Notes under the pieces: generated by a model | Database searches by the model: none | The model's input: the letters and a program-made list of their open reading frames with translations, nothing else | What the model was told of the DNA's origin: nothing | Made by a program: the position numbers and the translations under genes | From: Flavicella sp042091695 | GTDB lineage: Bacteria > Bacteroidota > Bacteroidia > Flavobacteriales > Flavobacteriaceae | Reading direction: 5' to 3' | Assembly (NCBI GenBank): GCA_042091695.1 | Contig: JBELHA010000001.1 | Location: forward strand, 68,487 to 132,486 | Length of the DNA stretch: 64,000 nucleotides | In this document: positions 8,097-17,800 of the stretch, one piece after another | How the letters are laid out: each line of letters starts with the position of its first letter | Numbering within the stretch: the stretch's first letter is position 1

Positions 8097-9713
8097 ATGA
8101 AAAGAAGAAAATTTTTACAACTATCCGCTTTGAGTTCTGCAAGTTCTTTACTCTTAAACGGTCACAAAGTCAAGGCTTTTTCAGAAACAGCTTTGTTGAA
8201 TAATATACCTGAGGATGTTATTGATGGGAGGACATTGGTTATGGTACAAATGTTTGGAGGTAATGATGGTTTAAACACTGTTATCCCAAAAGATCAATAC
8301 GATGACTATGTATCTTTACGTCCTACTATTAAACTTAAAAATTCTGGTAACAACGCCGCGATCGACCTTGACAATACAATGGCATCTGACAAGCAGGTGC
8401 ATTTGCATCCATCATTGACAGGATTTAAATCCTTATACGATGCAGGTAAATTAAATATCATACAAAGCGTTGGGTATCCGATAGTTAACAAATCTCACTT
8501 TGCTGCTCGTGCTTTGATGTTTAAAGGTGGAGACGGTACACCTGAGAACGTAAATAAATCGAATGGTTGGATGGCTCGTTTCTTGCATTCAGGATACGAC
8601 CACACAAAATATGCTGATCCTTTGGGGATTCAATTGGGTAGTAAAAAACCTTCAATAGGTTTCCACTCAGAACATGAACATAAAGTAGATGTTAACTTAT
8701 CTGGACAAGATCCTTCTGATTATTACAGTATTATATCTAACATTGGTAATCCTATACCTGATGTAACTTCAGGTTCAGAATATGCAGATAATATTGATTT
8801 TGTTTCAGGAATAGAAACTTCAGCTAATAATTATTCCGAACGTATTAGTGCTGTTTTCGATGCTGGAAACAATAGTAATGTATCGTATCCAAATGCAGAT
8901 CTTGCCAACCAATTGAAAACGGTTGCAAGAATGATCAAAGGAGGTTCTAAGACAAAAATATTTTTGGTTTTGATTGGTGGTTTTGACAACCATGCTGGTC
9001 AAGTGGAGTCTGGAGATTCTCACCTCGGTCAACATGCAGACTTACTAAAAACTGTAGGTGATTCTATAAAGGCTTTTCAAGACGATATAGAGACGCTAGG
9101 CGTTGCAGAAAAGGTTGTAACGGCTACTTTTACCGAATTCGGTAGAAAACCTCGTGAAAATGGAAATTTAGGTACTGATCACGGGAATTTAGGTCCTATG
9201 TTTGTCATCGGTAAACATGTGAAAGGTGGTATTACAGGGCACAATATGGATTTATCTAATATTGTAAAGCATTTTGATGAGACAAAAATGCAACACGATT
9301 ATAGACAAGTTTTTTCAACATTGATTTCAGACTTTTTAGGTGCTACACCAAGTGTGATTGAAGGTACTGAATTTTCAGCCTTTGATGGTGAAAACAAACT
9401 TTCTTTAATTCAAGAAGCACATAGTGTTGCGTCAACAGATATCAATGCTGTTGCGGAAACTTCTATGTTTGTGGCTCCGAATCCTGTATATGATACCTGT
9501 GTGTTGAAATATACATCTAGTAAGATGTTTAGAGGGCATATTGTAATGTATGGAATGGATGGTAGTCAAGCCTTCCATATCGCGCATGATTTTACGCCAG
9601 GAATGAACCATGTGCCAATGAATATTGAGCATTTAAGTAGTGGTACTTATGTTACTGCTATCAAAGATTCTTATGGTGCTACGATTGGTACATTTCAAGT
9701 TTTAAAACAATAA
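8097..9713 (+). CDS. DUF1501 family protein with Tat signal and T9SS sorting domain, copy 2
   Basis: 538 aa, paralogue of the gene at 2697 and collinear with it. The twin-arginine motif RRKFLQ lies at residues 3-8, followed by a hydrophobic stretch to about residue 27. GGNDGLN (54-60), FTEFGR and GTDHG are conserved. The block that reads GYDTH in copy 1 reads GFDNH here (295-299): the metal-ligand-like Asp and His are kept but the Thr between them is replaced. The C-terminus, from about residue 460 (FVAPNPVYDTCVLKY ... SSGTYVTAI ... QVLKQ), is a type A T9SS sorting domain. The gene ends in a strong terminator and converges with atpC. Confidence 0.87.
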   Translation: MKRRKFLQLSALSSASSLLLNGHKVKAFSETALLNNIPEDVIDGRTLVMVQMFGGNDGLNTVIPKDQYDDYVSLRPTIKLKNSGNNAAIDLDNTMASDKQVHLHPSLTGFKSLYDAGKLNIIQSVGYPIVNKSHFAARALMFKGGDGTPENVNKSNGWMARFLHSGYDHTKYADPLGIQLGSKKPSIGFHSEHEHKVDVNLSGQDPSDYYSIISNIGNPIPDVTSGSEYADNIDFVSGIETSANNYSERISAVFDAGNNSNVSYPNADLANQLKTVARMIKGGSKTKIFLVLIGGFDNHAGQVESGDSHLGQHADLLKTVGDSIKAFQDDIETLGVAEKVVTATFTEFGRKPRENGNLGTDHGNLGPMFVIGKHVKGGITGHNMDLSNIVKHFDETKMQHDYRQVFSTLISDFLGATPSVIEGTEFSAFDGENKLSLIQEAHSVASTDINAVAETSMFVAPNPVYDTCVLKYTSSKMFRGHIVMYGMDGSQAFHIAHDFTPGMNHVPMNIEHLSSGTYVTAIKDSYGATIGTFQVLKQ

Positions 9714-9717
9714 CGTT

Positions 9718-9746
9718 AAAAAGGCTTTCTTTTAGAAGGCCTTTTT
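9718..9746 (+). terminator. Intrinsic terminator of the DUF1800/DUF1501 array
   Basis: A 12-bp stem (9718-9729 with 9735-9746, one G-T pair) with loop TTTTA and a T run starts 4 bp after the DUF1501 stop codon. Confidence 0.8.
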
Positions 9747-9760
9747 TATTTACATAAAAT

Positions 9761-9798
9761 AAAAAAGCAGTAGCAACTATAGTTGCTACTGCTTTTTT
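9761..9798. terminator. 38-bp perfect palindrome, probable bidirectional terminator
   Basis: Perfect inverted repeat. The left arm starts with six A followed by GCAGTAGCAACT; the right arm is its exact complement ending in six T. It sits 26 bp beyond the 3' end of atpC on the minus strand and behind the terminator of the plus-strand array, so it can end transcription from both sides. Confidence 0.75.
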
Positions 9799-9823
9799 TA
9801 TCAGTATTGTTTCTTGTGGGCTA

Positions 9824-10117
9824 TTAATCTACAAGAATAATTACTTTGTTTTCTTTCATTTCTACTGTTCCAGAAAGGATGTCTAAAGTAACTATTTTAG
9901 CATTCTCTTTGGATGTTTTTAGTTGCTCGTTCCATTCGTTAATGTCAGCGTCAGCAACCTCATTTATGTCAATTTTTACAGTTCCCTTTTCCAATACAGA
10001 TACAATTGCTGCGTGGTTTTCTAGCATTTGAAAGTTTCCTTCAACACCAGGAACAGAAACAGAGGCTACTTTGTTACTAAAAAGTGTTGCTTCTGGAGAT
10101 ACAATTTCTAAATACAT
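9824..10117 (-). CDS. atpC: F1Fo ATP synthase subunit epsilon
   Basis: 97 aa. Epsilon sits at the foot of the rotating central stalk and couples F1 to the c-ring. The N-terminal beta-sandwich domain is present (MYLEIVSPEATLFSNKV, VPGVEGNFQMLENHAAIVS, GTVKI). The protein ends right after it, so the C-terminal two-helix domain that inhibits ATP hydrolysis in many bacteria is absent; this short form is usual in Bacteroidota. An unusual acidic insert lies at about residues 53-72 (NEVADADINEWNEQLKTSKE). It follows atpD after 68 bp that contain a long stem-loop. The other ATP synthase genes are not in the window, as expected for the separate atpDC pair of this phylum. Confidence 0.93.
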   Translation of the reverse strand: MYLEIVSPEATLFSNKVASVSVPGVEGNFQMLENHAAIVSVLEKGTVKIDINEVADADINEWNEQLKTSKENAKIVTLDILSGTVEMKENKVIILVD

Positions 10118-10140
10118 ATTGTGTAGTTTTAGTTGATAGC

Positions 10141-10172
10141 ACTCAGTAGAGGCATTGCCTCTTACTGAGTGT
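10141..10172 (-). promoter_or_regulatory. Long stem-loop between atpD and atpC
   Basis: Arms 10141-10154 and 10158-10172 (CACTCAGTAGAGGC against GCCTCTTACTGAGTG) pair over 14 bp with one bulged base and a 3-nt loop. No T run follows on the minus strand, so it is not a classical terminator. It may act as an mRNA stabiliser or partial attenuator between beta and epsilon. Confidence 0.5.
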
Positions 10173-10185
10173 ATACTTTATACTA

Positions 10186-11697
10186 TTAAGCTTCTGCTAA
10201 CATTTTCTCTCCAGCGTCAATTGCGTCCTGGATAGATCCTCTAAGGTTAAATGCAGCTTCTGGATATTTATCCATTTCACCGTCCATAATCATATTGAAT
10301 CCTTTGATTGTGTCTTTGATATCTACCAATACACCTGGGATTCCTGTAAATTGCTCTGCTACGTGGAAAGGCTGAGATAAGAAACGTTGTGCTCTACGTG
10401 CTCTGTGTACGACTAACTTATCTTCTTCACTCAATTCTTCCATCCCCAAAATTGCAATAATATCCTGCAATTCTTTGTAACGTTGTAACAACTCTTTTAC
10501 GTTTTGAGCACAGTCGTAGTGTTCTTTACCTAAGATGTCTTCTGTCAAGATACGAGAAGTAGAATCCAATGGGTCTACTGCTGGGTAAATACCTAATTCA
10601 GAAATCTTACGAGACAATACAGTAGTTGCATCCAAGTGAGCAAAAGTAGTTGCTGGTGCAGGATCCGTTAAATCATCTGCAGGTACATATACTGCTTGTA
10701 CAGAAGTAATAGAACCTGTTTTAGTAGATGTAATACGCTCTTGCATAGCACCCATTTCCGTTGCTAGTGTTGGTTGGTAACCTACAGCAGATGGCATACG
10801 TCCAAGTAGTGCAGATACCTCAGATCCAGCTTGTGTAAATCTAAAGATATTGTCTACGAAGAATAATACATCTTTTCCTTGTGTAGGGTCTCCAGCTCCG
10901 TCACGGAAATATTCAGCAATTGTCAAACCAGACAAGGCAACACGTGCACGTGCTCCAGGTGGCTCATTCATTTGTCCAAATACAAACGTTACTTTTGAGT
11001 CTTTCATTTTTTCGTGGTCGATCTTTTCAAGATCCCATCCACCTGCTTCCATTGAGTGCTCGAATTCTTCTCCGTATTGGATAATTCCAGCTTCAATCAT
11101 TTCACGCATCAAGTCATTTCCTTCACGTGTTCTTTCACCTACACCTGCGAATACTGAAAGTCCACCGTGTCCTTTAGCGATATTGTTAATCAACTCCTGA
11201 ATCAATACAGTTTTACCTACTCCGGCTCCACCAAATAATCCAATCTTACCTCCTTTTGAGTAAGGCTCGATCAAGTCAATTACTTTAATTCCTGTAAATA
11301 AAACCTCCGTAGATACAGACAACTCTTCAAATTTAGGAGCATCACGGTGTATAGACATACCGTTGTCTCCATCTTTTGGTAAAGATTGTAAACCGTCAAT
11401 AGGGTCTCCATTTACATTGAATAAACGACCGTAGATATTATCTCCTACGGGAACTTTAATTGGGTTTCCAGTTGCTACTGCATCTGTACCTCTACTCAAT
11501 CCATCAGTAGAATCCATGGCGATACATCTTACTGTATCTTCTCCAATATGTTGTTCTACTTCAAGAACCAATTTTGATCCGTTTTCTCTAGTGATTTCTA
11601 AAGAGTCAAAAATTTGTGGAAGACCTTCTCCTGTTGTAAACGCGACATCAATTACCGGTCCAATAATTTGAGCAACTTTACCTGTTAATTTAGACAT
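10186..11697 (-). CDS. atpD: F1Fo ATP synthase subunit beta
   Basis: 503 aa, full length. Catalytic subunit of the F1 hexamer, making ATP at the inner face of the cytoplasmic membrane. The Walker A motif GGAGVGKT is at residues 156-163, followed by GERTREGNDLMREM, the catalytic-site block ALSGLTIAEYFRD, and the DELSEED-type hinge region, here MEELSEEDKLVVHRARR. It starts at an ATG with a TATATTTG -7 element about 65 bp upstream. It forms a two-gene unit with atpC. Confidence 0.97.
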   Translation of the reverse strand: MSKLTGKVAQIIGPVIDVAFTTGEGLPQIFDSLEITRENGSKLVLEVEQHIGEDTVRCIAMDSTDGLSRGTDAVATGNPIKVPVGDNIYGRLFNVNGDPIDGLQSLPKDGDNGMSIHRDAPKFEELSVSTEVLFTGIKVIDLIEPYSKGGKIGLFGGAGVGKTVLIQELINNIAKGHGGLSVFAGVGERTREGNDLMREMIEAGIIQYGEEFEHSMEAGGWDLEKIDHEKMKDSKVTFVFGQMNEPPGARARVALSGLTIAEYFRDGAGDPTQGKDVLFFVDNIFRFTQAGSEVSALLGRMPSAVGYQPTLATEMGAMQERITSTKTGSITSVQAVYVPADDLTDPAPATTFAHLDATTVLSRKISELGIYPAVDPLDSTSRILTEDILGKEHYDCAQNVKELLQRYKELQDIIAILGMEELSEEDKLVVHRARRAQRFLSQPFHVAEQFTGIPGVLVDIKDTIKGFNMIMDGEMDKYPEAAFNLRGSIQDAIDAGEKMLAEA

Positions 11698-11759
11698 TGT
11701 TGTAACTATTAATTGTTAGTTCTATTATTATGTGAGTTTTACCTCTTTTTTTCAAAGTG

Positions 11760-11767
11760 CAAATATA
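11760..11767 (-). promoter_or_regulatory. -7 element of the atpD promoter
   Basis: TATATTTG on the minus strand matches TAnnTTTG, about 65 bp ahead of the atpD start. I do not see a good -33 TTG at the expected distance, so this is a partial match. Confidence 0.4.
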
Positions 11768-11864
11768 GAGGTTTAAATTTAAAAAGAAAGTTGTTTTCTG
11801 CCTTTTTATAGTTTATCAACTATTAAATCTTTTGAACTTAATTGAGAGCCTACTTTTTAACAAA

Positions 11865-11895
11865 AAAAAACACACTACAAGAGTAGTGTGTTTTT
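11865..11895 (-). terminator. Intrinsic terminator of the TonB-dependent receptor gene
   Basis: Perfect 13-bp arms (ACACACTAC core with A/T extensions) around the loop AAGA, flanked by A and T runs, 23 bp beyond the receptor stop codon. Confidence 0.8.
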
Positions 11896-11917
11896 AATTA
11901 TTTTTGTTTTTTTGATT

Positions 11918-14734
11918 CTATGGGTTATACGTCAAAGAAATATATGACACTTGTCCGATCATTCCACTTCCTGGAATCTGTACATAGTCTTTTCCAAATA
12001 AGTTACTTGCTCCAACTTTTATAACTGTTGCATTGCTCAGTGGATAATTTGCTTGGAAGTCAATCACTGTATTTTCTGGTACCATAGCGTCTACGAAGGT
12101 AGACTCGTAGTAATACTCTTCATTCCAACGTACATTCATACCTAGGTTTAGTTTTCCAATTACTCTGTCTGCACTTAAATTCAACTTTACTCTATTTTCA
12201 GGAGTGTTGAATCCTGGTTCGTAGTCTGAATTTGCTGGTGCAGCATAGTCCATTTTATTGTATTCGTATACGATACCCGTTTTTAACTTATTGAATAATT
12301 TAGTGTTGATTCCTAAGTTAGCTCCGTAGGTGTTTACGATTTCGTCTGTGTTTCCGTCTACTTGGAATACCTGTGTTCCTCCGTTTTGTAAAGGAACTAA
12401 TACATTTTGACCTGCCAAGAAGTTCGTGTATTTAGAGAAATATCCATTCAAATCAACATTGAATTTTTCTTGGTTGATACGGTATCCAAATTCGTAAGAT
12501 TCAACTTGTTCAGGTACTACTGTTTCTAAATTAGCTGCAGTTGGTGCTCCTGCTAACACGCTACTTAAAGAAAGTGCATTGTCAAATACGTACTGTCCTG
12601 TTACATTTTCACCTTGTATGTTCATGTTGAAACGTTTTACATTGTCAGCAGAGGCTCCCATTAAGATAGCAGTACTTACATCTAGACCGATAAATTGATC
12701 TTGAGAAGAAGGGTTTCTAAATCCTGTTTGGTAAGAGATACGGAAGTTTTGGTTTTCATTGATGTTGTACAATACTCCAAGTCTCGGTGTAAAGTTTCCA
12801 TCAAAGAATTCACTTTTATCGTAACGTAAAGAACCTGTCAGTTTTATTTTACCCATTGTTTTTACAGCTTGACCGAATACGCCATATTCATCGTATTCGA
12901 TAGGTGCATTGTAGTCTGTAAACAAAGTACCGTTAGAATCCAAAGAGAAAATTTTGTAAGATCCACCAACGATTATGTTAGCCCATTGTATTTTTTCTTT
13001 GAAGTTGTAATTTCCTTCAAAGCTATAGGATTTAGAGTTGTCTTGAATCGCTGCTCCACCCTCAGAGATTGCTTTTCCAATCGCTTCTTGTTTTGCTGCT
13101 TCAAATTCAGGCGAACCAGGTACCAACATGTTTGCATCTGCTTGTGCTCGAGCAAAAGCATGTGCTAAGCCAGTGTTTACACCCGGTAATTCATCGATAG
13201 TCATGCCTTCTGATACAGGGAAACCAGGCACTGAACCTAATTGGTGTCCAATTATCAACTGTGAGATATCTGTTGGATCAGCAAGCAGCGCTGGAGCAGC
13301 TGCGTTTATTTGTTGTCCAATAGCTCCCAAGTAGTTTGTCAAATAGGTACCGTACCACCCAGTGCTAATACCACCAGGTTGTGCGTTTGCGATCCTTCCC
13401 GCCAATGCACTTGCATCGTGTGTGTCTCCTGAGTCTTCAATAGTAGCATAGGCTCTCATTGTCAGGTGGTTGTTTCGGTATTCTAATTTATGTTGTTGTA
13501 ATTGAAAATCTTTCAACATGTTTCTATTGGTTGCTTGTAAAATAGCATCTCCCATACCTAATTTAGAATTCCAGCTCAATTCTGCAGTTTCACTAATTTT
13601 GTAGTGCAATGCTGCATCTACTTTGATACTTTTAGCGGTGTAATTTGTCAAATCAGACTCTTTGTAACCTGTACTTGAAACATCAGTTGGTGCGAAGTAA
13701 GTAGGGTTACCCATTATTGTTGGAACGAAACCTTCTGTTGTAGGGTCAGCATTCAGTCCAGCTGCAAACACATCTGTCAAGCTTCCTGATTGTTCTCCAT
13801 ATATATTGGTTCCATTGTAGTCAATATCTGTTGAAGATTTTGATGCGTCATTATAATCAGAGAAGTCATCAGCTTGCCAATCTGTTCCCTCTACGTACGA
13901 TATAGAAGCTTTGGCTGCAAATTTATCAGAAAATTTATGCGCCATACGCACCCCAAGGTCTTTAAACAAGTTGTCACCTGCTGCATCTTGAGAGGTAACT
14001 CCTGTTTTTAAGTAAGCAGAAATCCCTTGTTTGTCAAAAGGACTGATGCTGTTCATAAACAAGATTCCCTTGATAGCATTGGCACCATACAAGGCAGAAG
14101 AGGCACCTGGCATCAATTCCACACTATTTACATCTAATTCGTTCAATCCTAAAAGGTTACCCATCGGGAAGTTCAATCCTGGTGCAGAGTTGTCCATCAT
14201 GTCTACCAACTGAACAAAACCTTCATTGTATACAGTAGAAAATCCACGTGTACTGATTTGTTTCATAAAGATACCACCTTGGTTGATTTGAACTCCTTTT
14301 AAGCTTTCGATACCTCCGTAAAAACTTGGAGATGTACTGTTTCTAATAGCTGTAATACCTAGTTTTTCAACAGTTACTGGAGATTCAAAAATACGTTCAG
14401 GTGTTCTAGAAGCAGATACAACTACTTCGTCTAATTCTGTACCTTCTTTCAATACAAATTCTAATTTTTGATTGTTTGAAGTTACGTTGAGTGTCATAGA
14501 TTCAAAACCAACACTACTCGCACTTATTTTAAAGGGAGGAGTTTGTTTTGTTTCTAGTCTGAAATTACCATCGAAGTCTGTGTTCGTTCCAGTTCTACTG
14601 TTGGTAATTGTTATGTTTACTCCAGGAACTGGAGTTTTCGTGTTGGAATCTACAACAGATCCCGTAATCACTGTTTGTGCATAGGTAGACATACCTATAA
14701 ACAGAAGAAATAATGTTTGTAATTGATTTCTCAT
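11918..14734 (-). CDS. TonB-dependent outer-membrane receptor with carboxypeptidase-like N-domain
   Basis: 938 aa. Ligand-gated outer-membrane channel driven by TonB-ExbBD; the ligand is unknown. The signal peptide is MRNQLQTLFLLFIGMSTYAQ. Next comes a CarboxypepD_reg-like beta-sandwich (ITGSVVDSNTKTPVPGVNIT ... SVGFESMTLNV, residues 22-105), then the plug domain (VVVSASRTPERIFESPVTVEKL ... GVQINQGG ... VELMPGASSALYGANAIKG). The remainder is a beta-barrel rich in aromatic strands and ends in an aromatic-containing terminal strand (SYISLTYNP). No susD-like lipoprotein lies beside it, so it is not an obvious SusC of a polysaccharide locus. It lies 107 bp downstream of the metallopeptidase gene on the same strand, so a functional link (uptake of peptides or metal) is possible but unproven. 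Confidence 0.9.
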   Translation of the reverse strand: MRNQLQTLFLLFIGMSTYAQTVITGSVVDSNTKTPVPGVNITITNSRTGTNTDFDGNFRLETKQTPPFKISASSVGFESMTLNVTSNNQKLEFVLKEGTELDEVVVSASRTPERIFESPVTVEKLGITAIRNSTSPSFYGGIESLKGVQINQGGIFMKQISTRGFSTVYNEGFVQLVDMMDNSAPGLNFPMGNLLGLNELDVNSVELMPGASSALYGANAIKGILFMNSISPFDKQGISAYLKTGVTSQDAAGDNLFKDLGVRMAHKFSDKFAAKASISYVEGTDWQADDFSDYNDASKSSTDIDYNGTNIYGEQSGSLTDVFAAGLNADPTTEGFVPTIMGNPTYFAPTDVSSTGYKESDLTNYTAKSIKVDAALHYKISETAELSWNSKLGMGDAILQATNRNMLKDFQLQQHKLEYRNNHLTMRAYATIEDSGDTHDASALAGRIANAQPGGISTGWYGTYLTNYLGAIGQQINAAAPALLADPTDISQLIIGHQLGSVPGFPVSEGMTIDELPGVNTGLAHAFARAQADANMLVPGSPEFEAAKQEAIGKAISEGGAAIQDNSKSYSFEGNYNFKEKIQWANIIVGGSYKIFSLDSNGTLFTDYNAPIEYDEYGVFGQAVKTMGKIKLTGSLRYDKSEFFDGNFTPRLGVLYNINENQNFRISYQTGFRNPSSQDQFIGLDVSTAILMGASADNVKRFNMNIQGENVTGQYVFDNALSLSSVLAGAPTAANLETVVPEQVESYEFGYRINQEKFNVDLNGYFSKYTNFLAGQNVLVPLQNGGTQVFQVDGNTDEIVNTYGANLGINTKLFNKLKTGIVYEYNKMDYAAPANSDYEPGFNTPENRVKLNLSADRVIGKLNLGMNVRWNEEYYYESTFVDAMVPENTVIDFQANYPLSNATVIKVGASNLFGKDYVQIPGSGMIGQVSYISLTYNP

Positions 14735-14841
14735 GGTATAATTAGTTAGTTATAAATTGAAAATTACAATTTTTTTTTAAAATAATGTTAAAATTGTTAT
14801 TGTTTTTTGTGTTTTTGATAATTAATAATCAAGGATTTTGT

Positions 14842-17800
14842 TTAGTACTTGATGTAAATCCAGCCGGTGAGTCGTTGAAAATCAGTTTCATTGCTTTCGA
14901 TGTGGTAAATGTAAGGACCCGTTTTTAATTTTGTTCCGTTGTTTTTATGACCGTCAAAAGTATTGTCGTATTTCTCCTTCGTATAGACTAATTCTCCTAA
15001 AGGAGAATATATTTTCAAGTTTACATAAGGGTATATATTTGTTGTGTAATCACTGTCAACACGAATATTACCCAGACGCCACACGTCATTGAAGCTGTCT
15101 CCATTGGGTGTGAATGCTTTGGGTAGTATAGCACAGGTTTGTTCTGTTTTAGGAATGGCATCAAATAAAAGATTCCAATTATTTAGGAAGCCAATGTCTT
15201 CAGCTGCTTTGTCAACTACTGTTAGTGTCCATTGTCCCTTGCTGTTTAAGTCGTTGAAAGTAGCTAGGGGTTCAAAAGGTCTATAGGCGTCGTTAAATGG
15301 TGGTATTGCAGTTAGGAAGTTTTTCGAGGCATTGTCATCAAATAATATGTCAAATAAGTTTTGACCTTCACGACCTGTTGCTTGTGTCAAGTGTATGGTT
15401 TCGTTGTCAGGATGTGTTAGGAGAATGTCCAAATCTCCAATAAAACTATGCGAGATATTTAACATCACTCTTAAGTTGGTGATGTCAAAGTCGTCAGGGA
15501 TGTCAATAGTTGTACTAATACCTTGATTATTATTGTCTGGAATTTCTAATTGCAGATTGTTGGAGCTGTATTCTAAGGTTTCTGAAGCGCCCGTAGTGAA
15601 GGCTGCGACAAGAGAACTCAATGTAGTGGTGCAGGAATTGCTTGCGCTTACTCTCCAATAGTAGCTTGTTTTTTCGTTGAGTATTTTAGAAGTATAGTTG
15701 TTTTCAGTAGTGTTGTCACTGTCTACAACTGTAGAAAAATCACTATCAGTTGCAATTTCTATAAGGTAGCTACTAGCATTTGGATTGGCACTCCATTTGA
15801 AAATTGTATTTGTGCTTTGTGCTATTGCATTATTTTTAGGACAAGTCAAAGCAGGGCTGTTGCTAATCAGTCCATGATTTTCTAGTTTTAATACTGTTTC
15901 GTATTCTAGAGAGCTTCCTATTCCTTTTATCAGGAAGTTGTATTTCCCTTTAGAAATTTCGTCAAGCCCACTTAAGTTTATGGTGAGGGTTGTATCAGTA
16001 TTCGCTGATTCAGTAGAAATAGTAGCGCTTAAGCCAGAGGGTAAGTTTTCAATAGAAAAACTAGTAAGTCCTTGGTAGTTATTAAAGGTTTTATAGTTGA
16101 CTTCAAAAGTTTCCGTTGCTTGATTGCAACTACTAATACTTGCTGATACAGGTGAGAGTACAAAATCAGTGGTTATTATTTCTAAATCAGCTGTGTTTAT
16201 ATTGAAAAACACATTTTCTACTGCGGCTACTTTAATGCGGGCTTGCAAACTTTGTACTAAAGGTACGACAATATCTTGTTGTCCGTCATTTGGAACATTT
16301 GTAGCCAAGCTTATTGGGTAAGAGTATCCACCGTCCAATGAAAGAGATATGTTTACAAGACTCTCGTTTATAGGAGCAGCGTCTGTGTTGGCTACATCCC
16401 AAGTAACGCTTATATTTTCACCTGCGTAAAGTGTTTCTTCTGTGTTTTGTGAAGTCACTAGAAATGGCCCTGCGTTTTCGGTGGTGTTTAGTTTTAGTGC
16501 ATCAATTTTTGTTTGACTGATTGGTGTTTCGTTATTTCTAACTGTGAAATTAAAATTCAGTAGGCGTGCTGTTTGTGGCAATTGCTCCCATTCATTCCCA
16601 GTTTCACCTGAAATTATGGTTTCTATTTTAGGGAAATACCTGTGATTTTTGTCATTAGGATTCACCGATCTAAAAAGAGGTCCTACGGTGCTAGTTCCGT
16701 TAGGAGGCATTTCAGCAATCCCGGAGTCTGTTTGTTCCCAACAGTAGGTTGCGTTTTCAAGATTTCCTGTAGCAGTTCCCTTTAACATAAACGGAGTGTT
16801 TACAGGGATATACAGGTCGTTTCCCGCATCGGGAATAAGTGTTTCTTGTTGCAGTAGACTTTCAGTAGCACAAGTGCTCGCTCCAGTGTTTGTGTTAGTT
16901 TGTATTTGTGATATGCTGACACTGTGAAAATAAGCGTCGCTATTGTTTTGTATGTTTGGAAAGCAGATTCCTGCATAGGCCATAATGGTACTTCCACTTC
17001 CTGGTTCAACGGCTGAGTAATTAGTTCTGTTTTCGTTGCATGAATTGTTAAAAGTATGAGTTGCTCCCAGTTGATGTCCTATCTCATGAGCGACATAATC
17101 AACATCAAAACTATCGCCAATAGGAGGGTTTGTACCTGTGATTCCCATGGCTTTTACACCAGTACATGCCCCGCTCAATTCTGCTATTCCTGCATCTCCT
17201 ACTCGGAATAAATGGCCAATATCGTACTTATTAAAGCCTATTTCACTGTCACAAGCAGCCTGTATTTGATCGAGTTGGCTAAATTCATCTCCTGAATAAG
17301 GGGTTGATTCGGAGTCTAGGTAAATGAGTTTTTCATTGTTGTCTACTAACTGCATTGTGATTGCAAGGTCTTTCTCGAAAATACCGTTAACGCGAGTTAA
17401 GGTAATATTCATAGCCGACAATACAGCTTCTTTTTTTGTCAATACATCTGCTGTTGCATCAATATTCTGATCTTCTACATGAAACTGTGCATACTCCACG
17501 GTACAAGACAAAGCCATTCGAAAGGTTTTTAAAGTGGCAACTGTTGTAGTATTCGCTTTTTTAGAGGCTTTGTGATGCTGTGCTTTTTCATCAAAGTTAC
17601 AGGTCCAGTTTTTTAGTCTTTTTGGAATTGATTTTTTACTATATACAGTATAGTAGTCCCCATTTTGGGTATAAGGGTCTATAAATTCTATTTCGTTGTT
17701 TTCTTGGAATTTGATAAGGTGAAGTCCTGCTTTACTTGTGCTAAAACGAATTCTAGTACGAGGCTCCTCTTGGGACACGCCTGTGAAAGAGCGGATGTTT

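Noticed and set aside
11918..14734. TonB-dependent receptor as a SusC of a polysaccharide locus
   Set aside because: No SusD-like gene or glycan enzymes beside it; I keep the general TonB receptor call.
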